From Acidobacteriota bacterium (lineage in GTDB: Bacteria; Acidobacteriota; Terriglobia; Bryobacterales; UBA6623), in assembly GCA_016125275.1 (NCBI GenBank), contig WGMB01000009.1, positions 62,001-126,000 of the forward strand: 64,000 nucleotides of DNA. The letters run 5' to 3'. The position numbers and the translations under genes are program-made. The number at the start of each line of letters is the position of its first letter. Position 1 is the stretch's first letter. The notes beneath the pieces were generated by a model that saw only the letters and a program-made list of their open reading frames with translations, was not told where the DNA came from and searched no databases. Of the stretch, positions 52,265 to 59,610 are shown one piece after another.

Positions 52265-52426
52265 TCAGGCGGCCAGCCCCTCATAGAACAGGTTCACCGC
52301 GCCGCCACGGCAGTCCAGCACGAAACGATGCGCGCACCCTCCGTACCGGATCACCACCGCCTGCCGGCCTCGAAAACCCGTCCGCTCGGACCAACTGTAG
52401 ACTTCCTGGCGAGAGCCGAACTCCAT
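52265..52426 (-). CDS. Small 53-residue protein, unknown
   Basis: 53 residues. ATG 52426 is preceded by GGGAGG at 5 bases, a good ribosome site. The product (begins MEFGSRQEVYSWSERTGF, then QAVVIRYGGCAHRFVLDC, ends NLFYEGLAA) has normal composition, alternating beta-strand character and two cysteines 9 residues apart. The rest of this 375-base gap holds nothing protein-like. No family recognised; it might be a small zinc-ribbon-like or single-sheet protein. It is just upstream of the LRR gene on the same strand (41 bases). Confidence 0.55.
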   Translation of the reverse strand: MEFGSRQEVYSWSERTGFRGRQAVVIRYGGCAHRFVLDCRGGAVNLFYEGLAA

Positions 52427-52585
52427 CTCCGCCTCCCGGGTCGCCGGCCTCGCCCACGGGCTCCGCCAAACTGGCCCTCACCCCCTAAAAGCGCGAAAAT
52501 GGACCGAAAGCAGTCACCGGGAAACCGCGATCCCGAAGCCCCGGGATGACGGGAAATCTTCGGTTCTGTCGCTTATCTCTTGGGG

Positions 52586-52591
52586 TACACT
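52586..52591 (+). promoter_or_regulatory. -10 box TACACT, near-leaderless
   Basis: TACACT ends 9 bases before ATG 52601. No ribosome site in between and no strong -35. Confidence 0.45.
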
Positions 52592-52600
52592 GAGGCCGTC

Positions 52601-53569
52601 ATGCGCAGCTTGATCTTATTTCTCACCCTTGCAATGGCCATTCCGGGCCTGGCGCAACAGAAGAAGCGTATCGCCGTCCTAGACTTCGAGTACGGCACGG
52701 TACAGAGCAACGCCGCCGCCATTTTCGGCACGAATGTCGACATCGGTCGCGGCATCCGGGATCTCATGGTCGAGCGCTTCGTCAACCACGGCGTCTACTC
52801 CGTGGTCGAGCGAGCCGCCCTGGACGCCGTGCTGGCCGAGCAGAATTTCTCGAACTCCGACCGCGCCAATCCCGCCACCGCCGCCCAGCTCGGCAAGGTC
52901 CTCGGGGTCGACGCCATCGTCATCGGCAGCATTACCCAGTTCGGTCGCGACGACCAATCCCGCAACGTCGGCGGCGGCGCCTTCGGCGGCTTCGGCGCCA
53001 AGTACGGGCTGGGCGGCATCAAGAAGTCCTCCGCCAAGGCCGTGGTCGGCATTACCGCGCGAATCATCGACACCGACACCGCCGAAATTCTCGCGGTCGC
53101 CAACGGTTCCGGTGAGTCCACTCGCGGCGGAACGTCGCTCTATGGTTCAGGGAGCCTCTCCGGCGCGGGCGGGCTCGGCGACGTGGACATGACCAGCTCG
53201 AACTTCGGAGCGACGCTCATCGGCGAGGCCGTCAACCAGGCCGTCGACCCGGTCGTCAACGAGCTCGAGAGCTATACCGACCGCATGACGCACCGGGTCA
53301 AGGAAGTGGAAGGCCTGGTCGCCGACTACAGCGACGGTTTCGTGATCCTGAACGTCGGCGCCAACGCGGGCGTGGCCATCGGCGGCAAATTCGCCATCAA
53401 GCGCGTCGTGCGCGAGGTCAAGGACCCCGCCACCGGCCAAGTGCTGCGCAAGATCGAGGACGACTTGGGAGTCGCCCTCATCACCGAAGTCGACGAGGTC
53501 TCCGCCGTCGGACGCTTCTCCGGCGACGGCACGCCGCAAGTGGGCGACACAGCCAAGCTGGTCGAGTAA
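52601..53569 (+). CDS. CsgG-family exported protein
   Basis: 322 residues. Signal peptide (SLILFLTLAMAIPGLAQ). The first 200 residues match the CsgG/curli-assembly fold: RIAVLDFEYGTVQSN, IRDLMVERFVNHGVYSVVER, VLGVDAIVIGSITQFG and AVVGITARIIDTDTAEIL. Unlike CsgG it is not a lipoprotein and has an extra C-terminal beta domain (about 235-322, DGFVILNVGANAGVAIGGKF), possibly an FlgT-like part. It is probably periplasmic or associated with the outer membrane, acting as a scaffold or pore-like ring. Start ATG 52601 follows TACACT by 9 bases. The caspase-like gene follows 37 bases on. Confidence 0.88.
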   Translation: MRSLILFLTLAMAIPGLAQQKKRIAVLDFEYGTVQSNAAAIFGTNVDIGRGIRDLMVERFVNHGVYSVVERAALDAVLAEQNFSNSDRANPATAAQLGKVLGVDAIVIGSITQFGRDDQSRNVGGGAFGGFGAKYGLGGIKKSSAKAVVGITARIIDTDTAEILAVANGSGESTRGGTSLYGSGSLSGAGGLGDVDMTSSNFGATLIGEAVNQAVDPVVNELESYTDRMTHRVKEVEGLVADYSDGFVILNVGANAGVAIGGKFAIKRVVREVKDPATGQVLRKIEDDLGVALITEVDEVSAVGRFSGDGTPQVGDTAKLVE

Positions 53570-53606
53570 ACGCGCGCCGATCGGGCTCGGCGGGAGGGAG
53601 AAAGCC

Positions 53607-54740
53607 ATGAGAATTTTGAGCCTGTGCCTGCTCGTGGCGGGATTCGTCCTGCCCGGCCTGTCGGCCGCCAACCGCGTCGCTCTGGTCATCGGCAACGGCC
53701 GCTACCAGCACGTGGCGCCGCTGCGGAACCCGGCCCACGACGCCGAGGACCTGGGAACCGAGCTGCGCCGCCTGGGCTTCGACGTCCAGAGCGTGCTCGA
53801 CGCCGACCAGCCCTCCATGGAACGCGCCATCGAGACCTTCCTGGCCAAGCTCGGGCCGGACTCCGAGGCCCTCTTCCAGTACTCCGGCCACGGCCTGCAG
53901 ATCGACCAGGAGAACTACCTGATTCCGGTGGACTTCCGGCTCAAGGACGCCGCCAGCGTCAAGTACGACGCCGTCTCCGCCTCCAAGCTGCACGACCGCA
54001 TGGCCGCCACCGGCTCCAAGCTCAACATCGTCATCCTCGACGCCTGCCGCACCAACGGCTTCGCGTCCTCGCGCTCCAGCAGCGCCGGGCTGGCCGCGAT
54101 GAACGCCGCCCGCGGCAGCTTCATCGCCTTCTCCACCGCCCCCGGCCGGATCGCCGCCGACAACCCCGACGGCCGCAACGGCCTCTTCACCGGCTACCTG
54201 CTGGAGGCCCTGCGCGTCCCCGGCCTGCCGCTGGACGAGGTCTTCAACCGCGTCCGCGAGAAGACCTACGCCGCCTCGGACGGCGAGCAGGTGCCGTGGT
54301 CGAGCTCCAGCGTCATCGGGCGCTTCTACTTCTCTCCGGCCGACGGTCGCGACCTCGACCTGGTCAGCGACGACGCGCCGGACCCGCAGGTCACTCTCAC
54401 CAGCGCCCAGGCCGGCAGCGGCGTCCGCCAAGCCGGCGGAGCCACGCCCGTAGCGACGCCGCCCCCGCCGGCCGCGTCCTCAGCCGATCTCGACGAGCGC
54501 CTCACGCTGCTGGCCTCGCGCGCGGCGGGCGTCAACCAGACCCTCGCGCAGCTCAAGCAGGCGCAAGCGCAGAGCGGCCTGGGGCTGCGGCGCGACATGG
54601 TCGGCGCCGAGCAGCGCATGACCTTCAACCTACAGCAGGCCGAGCAGCGGCTCGGGGCCGGCGACAACGCCGGGGCCGCCCGCAGCATGGACTTGGCCGA
54701 GAAGGCCATCGAGCAGCTCGAGCGCTTCCTCGGGCGCTAG
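53607..54740 (+). CDS. Exported caspase-like (peptidase C14) protein
   Basis: 377 residues. Signal peptide (LSLCLLVAGFVLPGLSA), then a metacaspase/orthocaspase domain: NRVALVIGNGRYQHVAPLRN, the catalytic histidine in YSGHG (His95) and cysteine in LDACRTN (Cys147), both intact, and FSTAPGRIAADNP as the substrate loop. A Pro/Ala linker (about 255-295) and an Ala/Leu/Gln-rich coiled coil (about 300-375) follow. Expected to cut after basic residues, outside the cytoplasm. GGGAGGGAGAAAG precedes the ATG. It is co-transcribed with the CsgG-like gene. The last 4 bases overlap the convergent membrane-protein gene. Confidence 0.9.
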   Translation: MRILSLCLLVAGFVLPGLSAANRVALVIGNGRYQHVAPLRNPAHDAEDLGTELRRLGFDVQSVLDADQPSMERAIETFLAKLGPDSEALFQYSGHGLQIDQENYLIPVDFRLKDAASVKYDAVSASKLHDRMAATGSKLNIVILDACRTNGFASSRSSSAGLAAMNAARGSFIAFSTAPGRIAADNPDGRNGLFTGYLLEALRVPGLPLDEVFNRVREKTYAASDGEQVPWSSSSVIGRFYFSPADGRDLDLVSDDAPDPQVTLTSAQAGSGVRQAGGATPVATPPPPAASSADLDERLTLLASRAAGVNQTLAQLKQAQAQSGLGLRRDMVGAEQRMTFNLQQAEQRLGAGDNAGAARSMDLAEKAIEQLERFLGR

Positions 54741-56725
54741 CGGCTCAGCGGTTTTCTCCGCCGCCGCTCGACGCCGAACCACGCCAGCCATCCCGCCACG
54801 GCCAGCAGCGGCGGAGCCCAGCTCGGCCCGCGGAAGCGCAGCTCCAGCCGCAGCGGCCCGTCGGCTTCGACCGGCCCGGCCAGCAGCAGCCCCAGCGCGT
54901 CGGCCCGCGTCTTGACCGGCTCGCCGTTCAGCGTCGCCTCCCAGCCGGCGTGCCAGGCTTCCTGCACGACCACCATCGAGCCCGCCGTCGCCGGCCCTTC
55001 CACCGTCAGCCGGTCCGGCGCCTCCCAGCGCGTCGTCAAGCAAGGCCGGGCGGCGTCCCGGATGGCGTCGTCGAAGGCCGCCACGGCCTCCTCGTCCTCG
55101 TTGTTCAAGGGATAGCGGTCGACGACCTCTTCGGGCCGCAAGGCGTAGGCGATCCCGGGGCAAGGGCGCGGCACTTGGTAGAGCGCGTCGCCGCCGCTGC
55201 GCCACAACTCCGGCAGCACGCCGTCGAACTTCGCCGCATCGCGCCAGAAGACTGCGTAGGGCTCGCGGCTATCGGCCCTGGAGACGAACACCGCGTCGGC
55301 GCCCATCACGCGCAGCCAGCGCGCCGACCGCGCGCCGTCCTCCACCGTGTAGCCCATGCCGTAGCGATACGCCGGAAAGTACGGCCACAGCACGCCCTGG
55401 TCGAAAACGCCGCCCGTCTGCGGATTGTCGACGAATACGTTCAGCCAGATTTCCACCGAGCCGGCCGCGAACAGCCGCGCCTCCGGGTTCCAGGCCCGCA
55501 GCGCCTCGGCGGCCTCGCGTTGCAGCATCGTCGCCGGCTGCACCGGCTCCACCCAGCGCGCCAGCGCCCGCGGATACCGCACCGCCTGCGCCGCCGCCAG
55601 CACCGCCAGCCCGGCAGCCGCCACAATCGCCAAGCGCCGTCCGAACCGGGCCGCCAGCCCCCACGCCACGGCCCCTCCCAGCAGCCAAAGCCCCTGCTCC
55701 ATCTCCAGGTGGAAGCGATGTGGCTGGGGATAGAAGTGGAAGCCTCCAAACTCCATCGCCGCCGACGGAACCCCGAACAGCAGGCTGAACAGCGCCGCGA
55801 AGCGAGCCCCCACCGGGAGCCTGGGAACGCGCGCCAGTAGCCAAGCCAGCAGCGCCGCCGCCGCTACGAGTCCCAGCAGAGCCCCCGCCTGCGCCGCCCC
55901 CATCGGGAACGACCCGCCGCTATGCGGAGCATTCTGGCGGACCGCCTGAATCGTTGACGGCGGCAGCGCGGGGTAAGCCAGCAGGTAGGCCAGCGCGCCC
56001 ACGCCGGCGGCCGTCAGCCAGCGCCGCGGGGCCCTCTCATCCCAGCCCATCGCCGCCAGCAGGCTCGCCGCCGCTGCGGCTAGCGCCACCGAACCCAGCC
56101 AGTTCGTCAGCGCCACCGCCGCCGCCCCCAGAGCAGCCAAGCCCACCCAGCCGGCGCTGCGCCGCTCCACCGCCCGGGCCAGCGCCGCCACCGCCGCCGG
56201 CCACAGCGCCAGCGTCAGCATGTGGGGGCCTTCCCCGTAGAACGCCAGCGCGTGCAGCCGGCGCGGCCCTTCCGTCCCGCCCAGGTCGCCCCACACCGAA
56301 GGGAACAGCAGCGCCGCCGGAGACAGAATCGAGTAGCCCGCCGCCGCCACGCCCGCTCCGAACGCCGTCAGCCCCAGCGTGCGAGCCAGCAGATACAGCG
56401 TCGCCGGCCCCGCCGTGTAGGCCGCCCCCGCCACCCAGTGGTAGGCCGCCGCCGGCTCGATCGCCGCAACCGCCGCCGTCGCCGCCGTCAGCGCCGGCAG
56501 CAGCGGCGGATAGGCGTTCTGGATCGGCTCGCCCAAGTACCACAGCGGAACCCAGGCGCTGGAGGTCCCGTAGTCGAGCATCCAGCGGGCAATCGCCATG
56601 AACACCGGCTCGATCGAGCTCAGCGGCTGGTGATAGTCCAGCCCAAAGACCCTGCCCGCCATCCAGGCGTTCAGGGCCGTCAGAGCGGCCACGAACAGAG
56701 CTTCGAAGCGAAGAGAACGATGCAC
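54737..56725 (-). CDS. Large polytopic membrane protein (YfhO/GT-C-like)
   Basis: 662 residues with a GTG start. Ten to thirteen membrane helices in the first 400 residues, with a periplasmic loop near 30-70 carrying WYLGEPIQNAYPPLLPAL in the style of GT-C glycosyltransferases and YfhO proteins. The last 230 residues form a soluble beta-rich part (WEAPDRLTVEGPATAGSM, VVVQEAWHAGWEATLNGEP) ending in one more helix. Such proteins move sugars from lipid carriers onto proteins or cell-wall polymers, but the donor and acceptor are not known here. It overlaps the convergent caspase-like gene by 4 bases. The YjbQ-type gene lies 30 bases upstream on the same strand. Confidence 0.75.
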   Translation of the reverse strand: MHRSLRFEALFVAALTALNAWMAGRVFGLDYHQPLSSIEPVFMAIARWMLDYGTSSAWVPLWYLGEPIQNAYPPLLPALTAATAAVAAIEPAAAYHWVAGAAYTAGPATLYLLARTLGLTAFGAGVAAAGYSILSPAALLFPSVWGDLGGTEGPRRLHALAFYGEGPHMLTLALWPAAVAALARAVERRSAGWVGLAALGAAAVALTNWLGSVALAAAAASLLAAMGWDERAPRRWLTAAGVGALAYLLAYPALPPSTIQAVRQNAPHSGGSFPMGAAQAGALLGLVAAAALLAWLLARVPRLPVGARFAALFSLLFGVPSAAMEFGGFHFYPQPHRFHLEMEQGLWLLGGAVAWGLAARFGRRLAIVAAAGLAVLAAAQAVRYPRALARWVEPVQPATMLQREAAEALRAWNPEARLFAAGSVEIWLNVFVDNPQTGGVFDQGVLWPYFPAYRYGMGYTVEDGARSARWLRVMGADAVFVSRADSREPYAVFWRDAAKFDGVLPELWRSGGDALYQVPRPCPGIAYALRPEEVVDRYPLNNEDEEAVAAFDDAIRDAARPCLTTRWEAPDRLTVEGPATAGSMVVVQEAWHAGWEATLNGEPVKTRADALGLLLAGPVEADGPLRLELRFRGPSWAPPLLAVAGWLAWFGVERRRRKPLSR

Positions 56726-56755
56726 GCCTTGCCCGCCGGTCCGAGTCGCCCGGAC

Positions 56756-57175
56756 CTACTCGCCTAGCAAGTGTAGAACCACTTGGCGCCGGTGCGGGCT
56801 ACGGCGGTGCTCGATCACGTACACGCCCTGCCAAGTCCCCAGCGCCAGCCGCCCGCCCGCCAGCGGAATCGAGAGCTGCGTGGCCGTCAGCGCCGACCGG
56901 ATATGCGCCGGCATGTCGTCGGACCCTTCCGCCGTATGCACATACAACCGGTTGTCTTCGGGCGCCACTCGCTCGAAGAACGTCTGCAGGTCCCGCACCA
57001 CATCCGGGTCTGCGTTCTCCTGGATCGTCAGTGACGCCGAGGTGTGGCGGATGAACACGGTGAGCAGCCCCGTCTCCAGGTTGCTCTCCAAAACCCAGCG
57101 CTCCAACTCTCCGGTAATCTCATAAAATCCCTTGCCCCGGGTTGAAACGCTAAGCTGATGCGTGAGTTGCCGCAT
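56756..57175 (-). CDS. Second YjbQ-family protein (UPF0047)
   Basis: 139 residues, standard length. LTVFIRHTSASLTIQENADPD carries the family histidine and acids, followed by AEGSDDMPAHIRSALTATQL and LALGTWQGVYVIEHR. This is the canonical member, without the N-terminal extension of the copy at 48049 and with the usual GSDDMPAHI in place of its NAVSHLRGMM. ATG 57175 is only 14 bases from the divergent ABA4-like start, so the control regions of both genes overlap each other's coding sequence or leader. The downstream neighbour is the membrane-protein gene. Confidence 0.9.
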   Translation of the reverse strand: MRQLTHQLSVSTRGKGFYEITGELERWVLESNLETGLLTVFIRHTSASLTIQENADPDVVRDLQTFFERVAPEDNRLYVHTAEGSDDMPAHIRSALTATQLSIPLAGGRLALGTWQGVYVIEHRRSPHRRQVVLHLLGE

Positions 57176-57189
57176 GTCGTCCAGCGACC

Positions 57190-57639
57190 ATGCTAGCAAC
57201 GGAGATTTCGTTCGTGCCGTTGGAAGGACTCTTCACCGTCTTGAATGCCATCGTTTTGCCGGGCTGGGCGCTGCTGCTCGTAGCCCCCCGCTGGGCCTGG
57301 ACGCGAAGGCTCATTCTGGCGGCCACCATCCCCTTCCTGGCCCTGACCTACGTTCTGCTGCTGGCTTCCACCTGGGGCACGGCGGAGGGCGACTTCAGCT
57401 CGCTCGAAGGCGTCGGCCTGCTCTTCCAGGAGCCCCGCATCCTGCTGGCCGGCTGGGTCCACTACCTCACCTTCGACCTGCTCACCGGCTTGTGGGAGAC
57501 CCAGGAGTCGTTGCGCCGCGGCATTCCGCACTGGCTGCTGGCGCCGTGCCTGGTCGTCACGCTCTTCTTCGGCCCGATCGGACTGGGACTGTTCTTAATC
57601 GTACGGCCGTTGTTCCAAGACGATCTCGACCGCCCTTAG
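57190..57639 (+). CDS. ABA4-like (DUF4281) membrane protein
   Basis: 149 residues with four hydrophobic helices. Matches the ABA4-like family: LNAIVLPGWALLLVAPRWAW, then LLAGWVHYLTFDLLTGLWE and IPHWLLAPCLVVTLFFGPIG. Plant ABA4 is needed for neoxanthin formation and quinone protection, but bacterial members are uncharacterised. Start ATG 57190 is the first possible; GTG 57214 would lie closer to the first helix. The gene is divergent from the YjbQ gene and lies 42 bases before the sulfatase start. Confidence 0.8.
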   Translation: MLATEISFVPLEGLFTVLNAIVLPGWALLLVAPRWAWTRRLILAATIPFLALTYVLLLASTWGTAEGDFSSLEGVGLLFQEPRILLAGWVHYLTFDLLTGLWETQESLRRGIPHWLLAPCLVVTLFFGPIGLGLFLIVRPLFQDDLDRP

Positions 57640-57681
57640 CCCTTGCCTGCGGCGGCCGGCCTGCGCTACCTTCTGCGGGCT

Positions 57682-59286
57682 ATGCCGCTCGATCGCAGAG
57701 ACTTCCTCAAGGTCGGCGCCGCCGGCGCTCTGGCCGCCTGGACCGGCTGCTCCGCCGAGCCGCCGCCCGAGTCGCCCGCTCGGCCGAACATCCTGCTCAT
57801 CATGGCCGACGACATGGGCTTCTCAGACATCGGCTGCTACGGCGGCGAGATCTCCACGCCCAACCTCGACGCCTTGGCCGCCGGCGGCCTCCGCTTCCGG
57901 CAGTTCTACAACGCCGCCCGCTGCTGCCCCACCCGAGCCTCTCTGCTCACCGGCCTCTACCAGCACCAAGCCGGCGTCGGCCACATGGTCAACGACCTCG
58001 GCCGTCCCGGCTACCAGGGCTACCTCAACGACCGCTGCGCCACCATCGCGGAGGTCCTCGGTCCGGCCGGCTACGTCACCATGATCTCCGGCAAATGGCA
58101 CGTCGGCGAGAAGCCCCCGCACTGGCCGAACAAGCGCGGCTTCCAGCGCTCGTTCGGCCTCATCTCCGGCGGCTCCAACTACTTCAAGCTCGACTCTGCC
58201 CGCCAGATGGCCCTCGACGGCGTTCCCTGGACGCCTCCCGACGACGGCTCCTTCTATATGACGGACGCGTTCGCTGACCACGCCGTCGAGTTCCTGGGCG
58301 ACAGCGTCCCCGACGACAAGCCGTTCTTCCTCTACCTGCCCTTCACCGCCCCCCACTGGCCGCTGCACGCCCGCGAGGAGGACATCGAACCCTACAAGGG
58401 CAAGTACTCGATGGGCTGGGACGCCCTGCGTCAGCAGCGCTTCGAGCGTATGCGCGAGATGGGCCTGATCGACGCGGACTGGCCCCTGAGCCCTCGCGAC
58501 GAAGAGTCCCGCCCCTGGGAGGAAGTCGAGGACAAGGCGCTCGAGCAGCGCCGCATGGAGGTCTACGCCGCCATGATCACCGCGATGGACCGAGCCATCG
58601 GACGCGTCCTCGACCAAGTCCGCAAGATGGGTCGCGAGCAGGACACCCTCGTGCTCTTCCTGGCCGACAACGGCGGCTGCCACGAAACCGCCGACATCCC
58701 GCAGGGCACGCCCCGCAACACCTGGGGAGACCCCAACGCCGCCCCCGGCCCGGCCGACTCCTTCGACGCCTACGGGTTGCCCTGGGCCAACGTCTCCAAC
58801 GCCCCCTTCCGCCGCTTCAAGAGCTGGGTCCACGAAGGAGGAGTGTCGTCCCCCCTTATCGCGCATTGGCCCAACGGCCTGCGCCGCCCGGCGGGGTCGC
58901 TCACCAACGAGGTCGGCCACATCATCGACCTGCTGCCCACCTGCGCCGACCTGGGCGGCGCCGCGCACCCTGCGGGCAAGCTGCCGCCGGAAGGCCTCAG
59001 CCTGCGGCCGATCTTCGAGACCGGCGCCCGCGAAGGCCACGCCGCCCTGTTCTGGGAACACCAAGGCAATCGCGCCGTCCGCAGCGGAGACTGGAAGCTG
59101 GTCTCCCGCCACGACGGAGGAGCCGGCAAACCCGGCGAGTGGGAGCTCTATGACCTGCGCCAAGATCGCAGCGAGCTCAACAACCTGGCCGAGGCCATGC
59201 CCGAAAAGAGAGATGAATTGGCGGCCCTGTATCAGGCCTGGGCGGAGAGGGCCGGCGTCGTCCCTTGGGACGAGCTGCGCGGCTGA
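57682..59286 (+). CDS. Tat-exported arylsulfatase
   Basis: 534 residues. Twin-arginine signal (LDRRDFLKVGAAGALAAWTG), ending near a lipobox-like TGCS. Complete type I sulfatase: metal-binding ADDMGFSDIGCYGGEIS, the formylglycine signature CCPTR (the first cysteine is the one converted), GKWHVGE, and the late LADNGGCHE with metal ligands. The insert around ADFW/MDRAIGRVLDQVRKMG and the C-terminal domain (WELYDLRQDRSELNN) are standard. Substrate is an unknown sulfate ester. ATG 57682 is chosen because it is directly followed by the signal. Maturation needs a formylglycine-generating or anaerobic enzyme not encoded in this window. Confidence 0.93.
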   Translation: MPLDRRDFLKVGAAGALAAWTGCSAEPPPESPARPNILLIMADDMGFSDIGCYGGEISTPNLDALAAGGLRFRQFYNAARCCPTRASLLTGLYQHQAGVGHMVNDLGRPGYQGYLNDRCATIAEVLGPAGYVTMISGKWHVGEKPPHWPNKRGFQRSFGLISGGSNYFKLDSARQMALDGVPWTPPDDGSFYMTDAFADHAVEFLGDSVPDDKPFFLYLPFTAPHWPLHAREEDIEPYKGKYSMGWDALRQQRFERMREMGLIDADWPLSPRDEESRPWEEVEDKALEQRRMEVYAAMITAMDRAIGRVLDQVRKMGREQDTLVLFLADNGGCHETADIPQGTPRNTWGDPNAAPGPADSFDAYGLPWANVSNAPFRRFKSWVHEGGVSSPLIAHWPNGLRRPAGSLTNEVGHIIDLLPTCADLGGAAHPAGKLPPEGLSLRPIFETGAREGHAALFWEHQGNRAVRSGDWKLVSRHDGGAGKPGEWELYDLRQDRSELNNLAEAMPEKRDELAALYQAWAERAGVVPWDELRG

Positions 59287-59298
59287 AATCGGAGAGGA

Positions 59299-59335
59299 GA
59301 AAAAAAGTCCCGGCGAACCCCACGAACGCCGGGAC
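59299..59335 (-). terminator. Leftward intrinsic terminator
   Basis: GTCCCGGCG (59307-59315) pairs with CGCCGGGAC (59327-59335), nine base pairs with an 11-base loop, flanked by AAAAAAA (59300-59306). On the leftward strand this is a stem followed by TTTTTTT. It stands 13 bases after the rightward sulfatase stop but has no T-run in that direction, so it should end a leftward transcript although no leftward gene is adjacent. Confidence 0.75.
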
Positions 59336-59510
59336 GTACCACGATTGGCAGACCCTTGAAACTCCCCCGAAGATCTTTCGAACGCTACCCCGTTTCCGGC
59401 GGCGCTCGTTCACCCTCTTCCATTCGGGGTACGTCTGTTCTGCCAAGGCTATAAGCATTCCAGGGGCCATTTCAGTAGCCGCAAACCAAGGCTTTACTAT
59501 CAACGCCTTA

Positions 59511-59531
59511 CGAAATCCGGAACACCGGAGG
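59511..59531. repeat. Duplicated 21-base palindrome-like element, copy 1
   Basis: CGAAATCCGGAACACCGGAGG, shown here as CGAAATCCGG joined to AACACCGGAGG. It matches copy 2 (59559-59579) at 17 of 21 positions and is symmetrical around the centre. The copies are 48 bases apart start to start. Confidence 0.6.
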
Positions 59532-59558
59532 CCCCTTCCGTTTCCCGGTGAGGGTATC

Positions 59559-59579
59559 CGCAATCCGGAATTCCGGAGG
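59559..59579. repeat. Duplicated 21-base palindrome-like element, copy 2
   Basis: Contains the perfect 14-base palindrome TCCGGAATTCCGGA. It ends 18 bases before the TAGAAT box of the MFS gene, where a regulator dimer would affect transcription, so paired operator sites are one reading and a dispersed repeat another. Confidence 0.6.
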
Positions 59580-59597
59580 TCTCCCAGGCCGCATTGG

Positions 59598-59603
59598 TAG
59601 AAT
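59598..59603 (+). promoter_or_regulatory. -10 box TAGAAT, near-leaderless
   Basis: TAGAAT ends 7 bases before ATG 59611, so the transcript should start at or beside that codon. A GGAG directly abuts the ATG and cannot serve as a normal ribosome site. Confidence 0.5.
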
Positions 59604-59610
59604 TGCGGAG

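Larger units (their letters stand above)
59336..59597 (-). other. Lower-GC intergenic stretch, possible leftward small RNA
   Basis: About 260 bases with clearly lower GC than the flanking genes and no reading frame of convincing protein character; a leftward ORF here crosses the terminator hairpin. TACCCCG and CGGGGTA (59387-59440 region) can pair, and the leftward terminator would give a defined 3' end. Region 59511-59579 carries a duplicated palindrome. A small RNA is possible but no known family is recognised. Confidence 0.25.
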
